Assembly: GCA_964429385.1 (NCBI GenBank)
Contig: CAYSBR010000007.1
Location: 34,201-98,200 of the forward strand
Reading direction: 5' to 3'
DNA length: 64,000 nucleotides
Source of the DNA: UBA2377 sp964429385
GTDB taxonomy: Bacteria > Verrucomicrobiota > Verrucomicrobiia > Opitutales > Opitutaceae
Positions 51,919 to 61,040 of this stretch are shown here, in pieces. The notes under the pieces are model-generated. The model was not told the origin of the DNA and did not search any database. It saw nothing but the letters and a program-made list of their open reading frames with translations. Position 1 is the stretch's first letter; every line of letters starts with the position of its first letter. A program made the translations under genes and the position numbers.

Positions 51919-52863
51919 ATGTCTTCCACCGTTGAAAATGTCGTCATCATCGGCACCGGCTGCGCCGGCCTGACCGCTGCCATCTATACCGCCCGCGCCA
52001 GCCTCAATCCGCTCGTGTTGGAAGGCTCCCTGCCCGGCGGCCAGCTCACCACCACCAGCGAGGTCGAGAACTTCCCCGGTTTTCCCCATGGCGTGGACGG
52101 ATTCCAGCTGACCCAGAACATGCGCGAACAGGCCACCCGCTTCGGCACCCGTTTCGAGCAGGCTCTGGTGACCTCCGTCGATTTTACGTCCATGCCCCGC
52201 AAGCTGCACCTGGGCGATCGCACCATCCTGGCCAAAACGGTCATCATCGCCACCGGCGCTTCGCCGCGCATGACCGGTATTCCCGGTGAAAAGGAACTCT
52301 ACGGTGGCAAGGGCGTGACCACCTGCGCCACCTGCGACGGCGCCTTCTACCGGAAAATGGAAGTGGCGGTCATCGGCGGCGGCGACAGCGCCGCGGAGGA
52401 AGCGCTTTTTCTCACGCGGTTCGCCAGCAAGGTTTATCTCGTCCACCGCCGCGACTCCCTCCGCGCTTCCAAGATCATGGCCGATCGTGCCACCTCGCAT
52501 GAAAAAATCGAGATGGTCTGGGATTCCGTGCCGCTTGAAGTTCAAGGTGTCGCCGAAGGGGCCGTCAGCGGCCTGAAAGTGCAGAATATCAAAACCGGAG
52601 CCGACCGCGTGCTGCCCGTCAAAGGCATCTTCGTCGCCATCGGCCACGTCCCGAACAGCCAGGCGTTCACCCCCGCGCTTGAGGTGGATGAAGGCGGCTA
52701 TTTCAAGCCCACTCCCGGCTCACAGGTGAAAACCAACGTTCCCGGCGTCTATGTCGCGGGCGATTGCTCCGACCATGTTTACCGGCAGGCGATCACCGCC
52801 GCCGGCATGGGCTGTCAGGCTGCCATCGAAGCCGAGCGCTGGCTCGCCGAGCACGGCGGGTAA
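51919..52863 (+). CDS. trxB: Thioredoxin reductase
   Basis: An NADPH-dependent flavoprotein that keeps thioredoxin reduced. The 314-residue protein has VIIGTGCAGLTAAIYTARASL (FAD site), the redox pair CATC at Cys136 and Cys139, VIGGGDSAAEEALFLTRFAS (NADPH site) and the C-terminal GVYVAGDCSDHVYRQAITAAGMGCQAAIEAERWL. Length and order match bacterial TrxB. The usual second Gly motif reads GTGCAG rather than GSGPAG. Confidence 0.97.
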   Translation: MSSTVENVVIIGTGCAGLTAAIYTARASLNPLVLEGSLPGGQLTTTSEVENFPGFPHGVDGFQLTQNMREQATRFGTRFEQALVTSVDFTSMPRKLHLGDRTILAKTVIIATGASPRMTGIPGEKELYGGKGVTTCATCDGAFYRKMEVAVIGGGDSAAEEALFLTRFASKVYLVHRRDSLRASKIMADRATSHEKIEMVWDSVPLEVQGVAEGAVSGLKVQNIKTGADRVLPVKGIFVAIGHVPNSQAFTPALEVDEGGYFKPTPGSQVKTNVPGVYVAGDCSDHVYRQAITAAGMGCQAAIEAERWLAEHGG

Positions 52864-52882
52864 GCCCCGTCACGCACCCCGT

Positions 52883-53506
52883 TCACGGTTTCAGCTTGGC
52901 GCGATAATCGCCGGGCTGATCCCAGTGACCCTTGTCCACAGCCTGCGCAATCGCGGCCTTGCGCATCAGGTCTTGCCCGTCGGCATCCGCCGGGTGCCGG
53001 TGGAGAATCTCATCCGCAATGAGCAAAGCCCCGGCGGGATTGCCTGCCTCAAGTTGGGCCTCCCCCAGTGCGATGAGATTGGCCTCATCATCCGGCGACA
53101 GTTCGCGGATGGCCTCACGGGCGAAGACCGCCGTCCCGGACCAGCCCAGCCGGGCCGCCGCGCCGGCCAGCAACTTGAGCGCAGTCACGCTCGTGGGATC
53201 CGCCGCCAGGAGTTGATCCGCCCGCTCACGCAGGGCGTCCGCCCCCTGGGGTCGGGCGCTCAGGAGAAACGGTGCGCGGGAAAGCACTCCGCCGGCCTTG
53301 GCCAGCAGTGAATTCTTTTCATGATACCGGATCAACTGCGCCGCGCGCAGCAGCCGGCGCAACGGCAGGCAGGCCGGATATTGCCGCAACAGCGGTCCAC
53401 AAATCGCCAGCACGTAATCCGCATTTCCTTGTGCCAGCGCCTCCCTCGCGTTTTCCACCAACTGCTGCTGGCGGACATCAAGCGAGGTGAGCGGAATTTC
53501 CGGCAT
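52883..53506 (-). CDS. Tetratricopeptide-like protein of unknown function
   Basis: A 207-residue protein that reads as TPR-like helical pairs (QQQLVENAREALAQGNADYVLAICGPLL; EANLIALGEAQLEAGNPAGALLIADEIL). No signal peptide. The C-terminal KGHWDQPGDYRAKLK block is distinctive but I cannot name it. It starts 14 bases after glmM on the same strand and so is the tail of the trpD-glmM run. Start at MPEIPLTS. A protein-interaction role is inferred from TPR only. Confidence 0.7.
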   Translation of the reverse strand: MPEIPLTSLDVRQQQLVENAREALAQGNADYVLAICGPLLRQYPACLPLRRLLRAAQLIRYHEKNSLLAKAGGVLSRAPFLLSARPQGADALRERADQLLAADPTSVTALKLLAGAAARLGWSGTAVFAREAIRELSPDDEANLIALGEAQLEAGNPAGALLIADEILHRHPADADGQDLMRKAAIAQAVDKGHWDQPGDYRAKLKP

Positions 53507-53519
53507 GGCGGTCGGGCCA

Positions 53520-54860
53520 TCAGGATTGCACCACGTCCAGATCCTTGCCCGTGGCGGCCACCAAACGGGCGAGCCCGGCCTCCACCGTGGCTTCATCCGG
53601 TCCCTCCACCAGCAACCGCAGCTTCGGCTCCGTGCCGGAATAGCGCACCAGCACCCGGCCGCGGGCGCCCAGCCCGGCCTCCAGGGCCCCGATCTCCGCC
53701 TTCAACTCGTGACAGGACTCCAGATCACGCTTCTCGCGCACGACCAGCGCCGCCGTGCGCTGTGGAAATTTAACAAGCACCCGACGCAACTCGGAAAGCG
53801 GCCGCCCCGTCTCCTGCATCACCTCGATGACCTTCAGCGCCGCGGCCAGACCATCGCCCGAGGGCGAAATCGCCGCATGCACGATATGCCCGGAGGACTC
53901 ACCACCGAGCAGCGCCCCGGTGGCCCGCATGCTTTCAGTGACATAGCGGTCGCCCACAAAGGTCCGCACGACATGGCCGCCGGCCGCGGTCACCGCGGCA
54001 TCCACGCCCAGGTTGCTTTGCACCGTCACCACGAGGGTGTTCTGCGCGAGCGTCCCCTTGCGCAGAGCATGCACGGCCAGGAGGGCGAGTACTTCATCGC
54101 CATCCAGCACATCACCCTGCTCATCGCACAACACGCACCGGTCGCCATCCCCATCATGGGCGATCCCCAGCCGGGCCCCGCCCTGCTTCAGCAAAGCCGC
54201 CATCCGCCCGGGATGCTCGCTGCCAACCCCGGCGTTGATGTTCTGGCCATCCGGATCGTCGCCGATGCTCCAGACCTCCGCCCCCAGCAGTTGCAGAACC
54301 CGTCGGCTCGTCACACACGTCGCGCCATTGGCGGTGTCCAACACCACAGTCCAGCCGGTGAGCGAGCCGGGCGGCAGCAATCCACAGGCCGCATCCACGT
54401 AGGCCTGCTCGGCATCCTGCGCAACCAGCGCGACCGCCTCCTCCGGCGGCAGTAACGGCAGCAATTGCTCGATCGCATACTCCTGCTCGTCGGTGAGCTT
54501 CACCCCCCCGGGAGCGAAAAATTTGATGCCATTGTCTTTCGCCGGGTTATGCGAAGCGGTGATGGCCACGCCAAGGACGGCGCCGCTGGTCCAGACCGCC
54601 CGGGCCACCGCCGGCGTCGGCACGACCCCCAATGAAACCGGCTCCAAGCCGGCCGAAACCAAGCCGGCCGCCAGCGCCGTCAGCAGTGTCTCCCCCGATG
54701 CACGCGTATCGCGCCCGATCAAGACCCTCCCTCCTTCCGGATGCAGCCGCCGCGCCCAAAGCCCGGCGGCGTGCCCGAGCCGGGCGACAAAAGACGGATT
54801 GACGACCGGGCCTCCATAGGGGCCACGCACACCGTCGGTGCCGAAATACAAACGTTTCAT
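53520..54860 (-). CDS. glmM: Phosphoglucosamine mutase
   Basis: Interconverts GlcN-6-P and GlcN-1-P for UDP-GlcNAc and so for peptidoglycan and LPS. The 446-residue protein has RLYFGTDGVRG, the phospho-Ser motif TASHNP (Ser103), the metal loop DGDGDR, GGESSGH and RYSGTEPKLRLL. All four are those of GlmM. It overlaps trpD by four bases (ATGA). Confidence 0.96.
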   Translation of the reverse strand: MKRLYFGTDGVRGPYGGPVVNPSFVARLGHAAGLWARRLHPEGGRVLIGRDTRASGETLLTALAAGLVSAGLEPVSLGVVPTPAVARAVWTSGAVLGVAITASHNPAKDNGIKFFAPGGVKLTDEQEYAIEQLLPLLPPEEAVALVAQDAEQAYVDAACGLLPPGSLTGWTVVLDTANGATCVTSRRVLQLLGAEVWSIGDDPDGQNINAGVGSEHPGRMAALLKQGGARLGIAHDGDGDRCVLCDEQGDVLDGDEVLALLAVHALRKGTLAQNTLVVTVQSNLGVDAAVTAAGGHVVRTFVGDRYVTESMRATGALLGGESSGHIVHAAISPSGDGLAAALKVIEVMQETGRPLSELRRVLVKFPQRTAALVVREKRDLESCHELKAEIGALEAGLGARGRVLVRYSGTEPKLRLLVEGPDEATVEAGLARLVAATGKDLDVVQS

Positions 54861-55909
54861 GTGGCGTAAAATTCTCTGGTCGCGGCAATTTTTGCGGCCA
54901 CGCCTCCGCCCAGCAATTGCTCCCGCGCGGGCGCAAGCCCGCTCCGCACATCCGGCGTGCGACCGCAAATCCAGAGCGCCACCGCCGCGTTGAGCACGAT
55001 GGTATCCACCAGTCCCCGGGGACCGCGGCCGGCCAGAATTGCCTCGGTCAGGGCAAGGTTCTCCGCCACGTCGCCTCCCTGCAGTTCGGCAAAAGGCGCC
55101 GCTTCCAGGCCGAAGTCCGCCGCCTGCCACTCGCCGGCCAGGGGGTGCAGCCGCCCCGCCCCGCGCACGAGGTTGCGCGTGGCCGTGGTCAGCTCATCAA
55201 TCCCGCCGGCGGGGGTAATCACGCCATGCACCGTGAGGCTGGCTTTCGTCCCCAGCGTCTCCAGTGCCCCGGCCATGCGCTCCACCCACACCGGGGAGAA
55301 CACCCCCAGAATCGTATGGGCGGGCCGCGCCGGATTGATCAACGGACCAAGGATGTTGAAGACCGTGCGCCGCCCCTGGGCCCCCAGCGTCTTGCGCACC
55401 GGGGCGATGTGTTTGAACGCGGGATGGTAATTCGGCGCGAGTAGATAGATATAACCGAGCTGCTCCATCGCCCGCCGGAGCTTTTCTTCCGACGCCGTCA
55501 GATCGACTCCCAACCCGGCCAGCAGATCCGCGCTGCCACACTTGGAAGTGATGCCGCGGTTGCCGTGCTTCATCACCTTCAGCCCCGCACTGGCGAGCGT
55601 GAGCACGACCAGACTGGAAATATTAAACCCTCCGGCGTGGTCGCCGCCCGTGCCCACAATGTCCACCGCCTCCCCCGACCACTTTTCCATGCCGGGGTCC
55701 ACCGCACGGGAGAGGAAGGCCCGGGCCAGTGCCGCCACTTCCGCCGCGGTTTCTCCCTTGTCCGAAAGAGCGGTGAGAAACGCCGCCTTCTCCCCTTCGG
55801 CGACCTCCGGAGCGGCCAGGGCGACCGCCGCCGCCGCCACCTGTTCAGGTTGAAGATCCACCGCTTCGTTCAGCTGTGCGGTGAGTTCGGTCAGACTGAC
55901 ACTTGCCAT
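54857..55909 (-). CDS. trpD: Anthranilate phosphoribosyltransferase
   Basis: Second step of tryptophan synthesis. The 350-residue protein has the PRPP/anthranilate motifs DIVGTGGDHAGGFNISS, KHGNRGITSKCGSADLLAGLG and PARPAHTILGV, and the NILGPLINP stretch. The gene is separate from trpA by over 54 kb and coupled to glmM, which is unusual. It diverges from uppP. Confidence 0.95.
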   Translation of the reverse strand: MASVSLTELTAQLNEAVDLQPEQVAAAAVALAAPEVAEGEKAAFLTALSDKGETAAEVAALARAFLSRAVDPGMEKWSGEAVDIVGTGGDHAGGFNISSLVVLTLASAGLKVMKHGNRGITSKCGSADLLAGLGVDLTASEEKLRRAMEQLGYIYLLAPNYHPAFKHIAPVRKTLGAQGRRTVFNILGPLINPARPAHTILGVFSPVWVERMAGALETLGTKASLTVHGVITPAGGIDELTTATRNLVRGAGRLHPLAGEWQAADFGLEAAPFAELQGGDVAENLALTEAILAGRGPRGLVDTIVLNAAVALWICGRTPDVRSGLAPAREQLLGGGVAAKIAATREFYAT

Positions 55910-55989
55910 ATGCGGAGCCTAAAGAGCGGAGCCGGCAAATGTCGGCAAATAAAATTGCTCCGCCGGAAATATACCCTGACGTGGAGACC

Positions 55990-56985
55990 GTGCGCCCACT
56001 GTTCATTCTTCTTTGTGCTTTCGCCACGATCCCGTTGCGGGCGGAAACCCCTGTGCCCTCCGCCCCTGAGCGGGCTCCGGCCGCGGAATTAAGCATCGGC
56101 GACGCACTCATCCTCGGCGTGGTCGAAGGACTCACCGAGTTCCTGCCGGTCTCCTCAACCGGCCACCTGATCATCGCCACTCACCTGCTCGGGCTGGAAT
56201 CCGCCGAACCCCTCACCGACCGCCACGGCCAGCCTCTGTGGCACAAGCCCCCCTCGCCCGAAAACCCCGAAGGCGAACCGCTCACCCTCAAACTGGCCGC
56301 CGATACCTACATCGTAGTCATGCAGGTGGGCGCGATCCTGGCCGTCATCCTCCTTTATTACAGCCGGCTCCATCGCATCCTGCTCGGCGTTTTTGGGCGC
56401 GATCGCGCCGGACTGTTGCTGCTTCGCAACCTGATCTGCGCCTTTGTCCCCGTCGCCGTCATCGGCCTGCTCGCCGTGAACTGGATCGAAACGCATCTCT
56501 TTTCCATCGGCACCGTGATCGTGGCACTCATCGCCGGCTCCTTTTTGATGCTCTACGCCGAACGCCGACGCAGCCTCGGCTCGCCGCCGGAAACCAAGGA
56601 TCTGGCCGATCTCACCATCCCCCAGGCGTTGAGCATCGGATTCATGCAATGCCTCGCCCTCTTTCCTGGCATGAGCCGCTCAATGGTTACCATTGTCGGC
56701 GGCTATTTCGCCGGCCTCAGCCCCGCCCGGGCGGCGGAATTCAGCTTTCTCATCGGTCTGCCTGTGCTGGCCGGCGCCGCCGTCGTGAAAGGATTTCGCT
56801 CCGGACCGGCCATGGTCGAGGTCTTCGGCTGGGGCAACATGCTGCTGGGCATGGGGGTGGCGATGGTTTCCGCCGCTGCCGCCATCAAGTTCCTCGTCGC
56901 CTTCCTTTCTCGCAAAGGCCTCGGGGCCTTCGCTGTTTATCGGCTCATTCTGGCCGTGGTACTGGCCGGAATATTCTATTTCTGA
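55990..56985 (+). CDS. uppP: Undecaprenyl-diphosphatase
   Basis: Releases the lipid carrier undecaprenyl phosphate for cell-wall and LPS synthesis. The BacA motifs are LGVVEGLTEFLPVSSTGHLIIA and LALFPGMSRSMVTIVGGYFAGL. About 331 residues from the GTG start chosen here (VRPLFILLCAFATIPLRAE); two upstream starts (GTG and ATG) extend it by 3 or 17 residues. It carries an N-terminal signal-like helix and about 25 extra residues (LTDRHGQPLWHKPPSPENP) between the first motif and the second helix, absent from E. coli BacA. A short AT-rich leader and an inverted repeat (gcggagc/gctccgc) lie before it. Confidence 0.92.
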   Translation: MRPLFILLCAFATIPLRAETPVPSAPERAPAAELSIGDALILGVVEGLTEFLPVSSTGHLIIATHLLGLESAEPLTDRHGQPLWHKPPSPENPEGEPLTLKLAADTYIVVMQVGAILAVILLYYSRLHRILLGVFGRDRAGLLLLRNLICAFVPVAVIGLLAVNWIETHLFSIGTVIVALIAGSFLMLYAERRRSLGSPPETKDLADLTIPQALSIGFMQCLALFPGMSRSMVTIVGGYFAGLSPARAAEFSFLIGLPVLAGAAVVKGFRSGPAMVEVFGWGNMLLGMGVAMVSAAAAIKFLVAFLSRKGLGAFAVYRLILAVVLAGIFYF

Positions 56986-57001
56986 AGCCCGGGTTAAGCA
57001 C

Positions 57002-57029
57002 TTGACGCTGCAAAGCCCGCCTCTTTACT
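57002..57029 (+). promoter_or_regulatory. Probable rpmF-plsX-fabH promoter
   Basis: TTGACG and TTTACT with 16 bases between fit a sigma-70 promoter. The likely start lies about 60 bases before rpmF. It falls directly after uppP, so the lipid operon has its own promoter. Confidence 0.55.
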
Positions 57030-57097
57030 TCTGACCTTTTCACACTTCCATTCGACGTTGTTGCAGAGCAACGCCACCCACTTACAAATCCACTCCC

Positions 57098-57277
57098 ATG
57101 GCCAATCCGAAACGCAAGCAATCCAAACGCCGTAGCGCCAACCGTCGCGCAGCCAACGCTTTCAAGGCTCCTGAATTCGCCACCGATCCCACTGACGGCA
57201 GCCTGTTCCGCCCGCACCGCGTAAACCCGAAAACGGGCATGTATCGCGGTCGCCAAGTCGTTAACGTCGAGGTCTGA
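57098..57277 (+). CDS. rpmF: 50S ribosomal protein L32
   Basis: A 59-residue basic protein starting MANPKRKQSKRRSANRRAAN, the L32 N-terminal signature, and ending TGMYRGRQVVNVEV. It lacks the zinc-binding Cys pairs found in some L32 proteins, as do many. It is the classical partner of plsX and fabH, 34 bases upstream of plsX, and shares its transcript. Confidence 0.95.
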   Translation: MANPKRKQSKRRSANRRAANAFKAPEFATDPTDGSLFRPHRVNPKTGMYRGRQVVNVEV

Positions 57278-57311
57278 GCCTCGCGCGACTACCGTTTGGC
57301 CATCCCTCGCG

Positions 57312-58370
57312 ATGGTTACTGCCTCCGGCCAATCCGGGCGTATCGCAATTGACGCCATGGGTGGGGACCTAGGTCCCGCCGAGGTGGTTGAAGCGGTCAG
57401 ACTCGCAATAGCCGGAATCGAAGACCTCGCCCCACTTACGCTTGTGGGGGATGAGGGTCGGTTGCGCCCGTTGCTGGCCAAAGCCGGCCTGGAGGCAAAC
57501 CCGCACATCGCGGTGCACCATGCCTCCGAAGTCATCACCATGGATGACAAGCCGCTGGTCGGCCTGAAAAAGAAGAAGGACGCTTCCATGGTGAGGGCCA
57601 TTGAGCTGGTGAAAGCCGGTCAGGCCAACGTGGTCGTCAGTTGTGGCAACACCGGCGCCCTCATGGCCGGCGGAACGATCCGCCTGCGCACCATGGAAGG
57701 CGTCGCCCGCCCCGCGCTGGCCGCGATCGTTCCCCGGGAAGGCGGCCACTTTGTGCTCATTGATGCCGGCGCCAATCCCGAGAGCCGCCCCGAGTACCTC
57801 CTGCACAATGCCATTCTCGGCAGCCACTACGCCCGCATCATGCTCGGCATCCCCTCGCCCCGGGTCGGCCTCATGACCATCGGCACAGAAGAGGGCAAGG
57901 GCAACGCCGTCATCACCGAGACCCACGAACTCCTCAAACGGGCCGGCGACCTCATCAATTATTCCGGCCCGATCGAAGGCTTCCAGGTTTTCGCCGAACA
58001 TGTGGACGTGGTCGTGTGCGACGGCTTCGTCGGCAACATCATGCTCAAAAGCTGGGAATCGCTCGTCCGCTTCTTCACCTCCATGCTCAAGGAGGAACTC
58101 CGCGCCAATCCCATGCGCACGCTGGGCGCCGCGCTCTCCTCGGGCGCTTTCCGCGCCCTGAAGGAGCGCATCAATCCCGAGCGCTATGGCGGCGCCCCCC
58201 TCCTCGGCCTGCGCGGCAACATCCTCAAGGCCCACGGTTCCAGCAACCGCCACGCCATCCACAGCGCCCTCCGCGCTGCCAACGAAATCATCAAGGCCGA
58301 CATGAATCATCGCATCGAAACCGATATCGCCCGGGCCAACGAGCTCCTGGCCCAGCCCACCCTGGGCTGA
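57312..58370 (+). CDS. plsX: Phosphate acyltransferase PlsX
   Basis: Makes acyl-phosphate from acyl-ACP at the start of phospholipid synthesis. The 352-residue protein has IAIDAMGGDLGP, VVSCGNTGALMAG, VLIDAGANPESRPEYLLHNAIL, LMTIGTEEGKGNAV and VVCDGFVGNIMLKSWE, the PlsX motifs in order. Followed by fabH after 29 bases. Confidence 0.97.
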   Translation: MVTASGQSGRIAIDAMGGDLGPAEVVEAVRLAIAGIEDLAPLTLVGDEGRLRPLLAKAGLEANPHIAVHHASEVITMDDKPLVGLKKKKDASMVRAIELVKAGQANVVVSCGNTGALMAGGTIRLRTMEGVARPALAAIVPREGGHFVLIDAGANPESRPEYLLHNAILGSHYARIMLGIPSPRVGLMTIGTEEGKGNAVITETHELLKRAGDLINYSGPIEGFQVFAEHVDVVVCDGFVGNIMLKSWESLVRFFTSMLKEELRANPMRTLGAALSSGAFRALKERINPERYGGAPLLGLRGNILKAHGSSNRHAIHSALRAANEIIKADMNHRIETDIARANELLAQPTLG

Positions 58371-58399
58371 GCGTTCCTTTCTATCCGTCCCTCCGCCTC

Positions 58400-59392
58400 A
58401 TGGCATCCCTATCCTCCGTTATCCTTGGCACTGGCAGCTATGCGCCGGCCCGCATTCTCACCAACGCCGAACTGTCCCAGACGGTCGAAACGTCCGACGA
58501 ATGGATCCGCACCCGCAGCGGCATCCGTGAACGGCGAATCGCCGCCCCCGGTGAAAGCACCTCCGATCTCGCCGTCGCCGCCGGTCAGGCCGCCCTCGCC
58601 GATGCCGGGCTTTCGCCCGCCGACATCGACCTGTTGATCGTCGCGACCATCACGCCCGACCTGCCGCTCCCCGCCGTCGCCTGCACCATCCAGCACAAGC
58701 TGGGCATCCCGTCCCACGCCGCCTGCTTTGATCTCAATGCCGCCTGCTCAGGGTTCATCTACTCGCTTGATACCGCCAGCGCGATGATCGCTTCCGGCCG
58801 CTACCGGCATGCCTTGGTCATCGGGGCCGAAAAACTCTCCTCTATCGTGGATTGGAAGGAACGCACCACCTGCGTGCTCTTTGGCGATGGCGCCGGCGCG
58901 GTCGTCCTCGGCGCTTCCTCCGACACAAATCGCGGCATCATCGGCACCAAACTCGGCGCCTACGGTGACAGCGTGAACCTCCTTTGCATCCCGAAAGGTG
59001 GCAGCGACCATCCCGCCACGCCGGAATCAATCGCCGCCGGCGATCACTTCATGAAAATGAAGGGCAAGGAAGTCTTCAAACTCGCCGTGCGCGCCATGGA
59101 CGAGGCTGCGCGTGATATTCTGGAACAACACCAGCTGCGGGCGGATCAGATTGCCCTCGTTATCCCCCATCAGGCCAACCTTCGGATCATCGAAGCGGTC
59201 TCCCAATACCTTGAACTTCCCATGGATCGCTTCGTCGTCAACGTGGACCGCTTCGGCAACACCTCCGCCGCCTCGGTGCCGATTGCCCTTGATGAAGCCC
59301 GCAAGGCCGGTCGCATCAAGTCGGGGGATGTCATTCTGCTCGTCGCGTTTGGGGCGGGCTTGACCTACGGAGCTGCGCTGGTTCGCTGGTAA
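58400..59392 (+). CDS. fabH: 3-oxoacyl-ACP synthase III
   Basis: Starts fatty-acid chains by condensing acetyl-CoA with malonyl-ACP. The 330-residue protein has the catalytic Cys116 in LNAACSGFIYS, the His in IPHQANLRI and the Asn in RFGNTSAASVP. The N-terminal ILGTGSYAPARILTN is typical of FabH. Start MASLSSVIL, 29 bases after plsX; an upstream frame is not conserved. Confidence 0.97.
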   Translation: MASLSSVILGTGSYAPARILTNAELSQTVETSDEWIRTRSGIRERRIAAPGESTSDLAVAAGQAALADAGLSPADIDLLIVATITPDLPLPAVACTIQHKLGIPSHAACFDLNAACSGFIYSLDTASAMIASGRYRHALVIGAEKLSSIVDWKERTTCVLFGDGAGAVVLGASSDTNRGIIGTKLGAYGDSVNLLCIPKGGSDHPATPESIAAGDHFMKMKGKEVFKLAVRAMDEAARDILEQHQLRADQIALVIPHQANLRIIEAVSQYLELPMDRFVVNVDRFGNTSAASVPIALDEARKAGRIKSGDVILLVAFGAGLTYGAALVRW

Positions 59393-59403
59393 ATAATTTG
59401 CCC

Positions 59404-60474
59404 ATGTCTTCCTCTTTTTTTCGGCGTCCGTTCCTTCTGTTTACTCTGGCCGTGCTTGGGTGCCTGAGCCCCGCCCGGCTGGCCGCCGAGCTGGTCTGGA
59501 CCCCCGAAACCGGATGGCGACTCGAAGACGGCGCCCTGTCCGGCCTCGTCGGCTCCGAAGGACGGAATGCCCTTGAGCTGATGAACCGTGCGCGCGACCT
59601 CGAAACGCGCGGCAATCCCAGCGCGGCGCTCAAGGCCTACAACCGCGTGGCCAAGAGCTACAACAACTCCATCTACGCGCCCGAGGCGCTCTACCGCAGC
59701 GCGCACATCTACCTGGCCCGCCACCAGTACAGCAAGGCCTTCAACGCGTTCCAGACCATCATCGGACGCTACCCCAACAACAAGCGCTTCAACGAGATCA
59801 TCGGCGAACAATACCGCATCGCCAGCTCCCTGCTGGATGGCGCGCGCGCGCGCCACTGGAACTGGTTCCCCGCCCTCAAAAACCGTTCCCGCGGCATCGA
59901 GTATTTCGAGATCATTCTCTTCAGCGCTCCCTACAGCGACTATGCCCCCCTCGCCTTGATGAACATCGCCCGGGGACACCAGATGTTGAAGCATCAAGAA
60001 GAGGCCATTGATGCGCTGGACCGCATGATCAACAACTACCCGCAGAGCCTCTTGGCGCCGGACGCCTATCTGAAGCTCGCGGAAACCCATGCTTCGCTCG
60101 TTCAGGGTCCCTATTACGACCAGGCCTCGACCCGTGAAGCCATCACCTACTTCCAGGACTTCATGATCCTCTTCCCGAATGACGCCGGAGTCGCCGATTC
60201 TGAACGGGGGCTGCAGGAGATGCGCACCATGCTGGCGCAAAGCAAGATCAAGATGGCCGACTTCTACTTCTATCGGCGCAGCAATTACACGGCCGCACGC
60301 GTCTTTTACAACGAAGCCATCACCGCCTATCCGGACTCTCCGGTGGCCGAGCTCGCCCGCGAACGGCTGGCCGCTGTGGAGGCCAAGGCGGCCGCCGCCC
60401 AGCCCGCCGCAGTTAACGGTGAAGGCGCGGCCACGGAAACGGCCCCGCGCAAGAAGCGCTTTTTCTTCTTCTAA
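59404..60474 (+). CDS. bamD: Outer membrane assembly factor BamD-like
   Basis: A 356-residue TPR protein with a signal peptide; LGC may be a lipobox. The TPR repeats read ALELMNRARDLETRGNPSAALKAYNRVAKSYNNSIYAPEALYRSAHIYLARHQYSKAFNAFQTIIGRYP and NIARGHQMLKHQEEAIDALDRMINNYPQSLLAPDAYLKLAE, the BamD pattern. Part of the BAM complex that folds outer-membrane proteins. Starts 11 bases after fabH and precedes lptE, so envelope biogenesis genes are grouped here. A C-terminal Ala/Lys stretch ends in RFFFF. Confidence 0.88.
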   Translation: MSSSFFRRPFLLFTLAVLGCLSPARLAAELVWTPETGWRLEDGALSGLVGSEGRNALELMNRARDLETRGNPSAALKAYNRVAKSYNNSIYAPEALYRSAHIYLARHQYSKAFNAFQTIIGRYPNNKRFNEIIGEQYRIASSLLDGARARHWNWFPALKNRSRGIEYFEIILFSAPYSDYAPLALMNIARGHQMLKHQEEAIDALDRMINNYPQSLLAPDAYLKLAETHASLVQGPYYDQASTREAITYFQDFMILFPNDAGVADSERGLQEMRTMLAQSKIKMADFYFYRRSNYTAARVFYNEAITAYPDSPVAELARERLAAVEAKAAAAQPAAVNGEGAATETAPRKKRFFFF

Positions 60475-60516
60475 CCGGATGGCATCCGCGCAAGCTCCGG
60501 GACATTCTTCCGCCCG

Positions 60517-61032
60517 ATGATTGCCCGCCTGTTGTTTTATCCGTTCGCCGCCGTCCTGCTGCTTCTCGGGTCCGCGTGCGGGCACTACCAGCTCGGCACC
60601 ACTGCGGCACCTGTCTTCGCGAGCCTGCACATCGCCCCGGTGGCCTCCACTCCCCTGGTGCCCCAAGCCCGGCCGATTGTCAGCGCGCAACTGCGTGATG
60701 CCTTCATTCGCGACGGACGGGTAAGCCTCGCCAGCGATGAAGCCCGGGCCGACGCCACCCTTCTGCTCACACTCACCGACTATCACCGCGAAGTCGCCAC
60801 GGTTCGCCCCGGTGATACCGGCCTCGCCCGCAAATTCGAGGTCACGCTGGCCGCGGAAATCACCCTGCGCGACAACCGCACCGGGGCCGAATTGTTTTCA
60901 CGCCGTCCCGTGACCGTGAAACGCGATCTTTTCACAGATGGCGGCCAGCTCCAGGCCGAATACCAGCTGCTCCCCCTCCTCGCCGCCGATCTGGCCGAAA
61001 AAGCGCGCCATGCCGCGCTGGATGTGTGGTGA
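60517..61032 (+). CDS. lptE: LptE-like LPS assembly lipoprotein
   Basis: A 171-residue protein with an N-terminal signal peptide and Cys (GSACGHYQLG) as a possible lipidation site. The domain reads YQLGTTAAPVFASLHIAPVAS, then ATLLLTLTDYHREVATVRP and EVTLAAEITLRDNRTGAELFSRRPV, the LptE pattern. LptE plugs the LptD barrel for LPS export. It fits with bamD just upstream. The lipobox is not ideal. Confidence 0.82.
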   Translation: MIARLLFYPFAAVLLLLGSACGHYQLGTTAAPVFASLHIAPVASTPLVPQARPIVSAQLRDAFIRDGRVSLASDEARADATLLLTLTDYHREVATVRPGDTGLARKFEVTLAAEITLRDNRTGAELFSRRPVTVKRDLFTDGGQLQAEYQLLPLLAADLAEKARHAALDVW

Positions 61033-61040
61033 TTGCCGCC

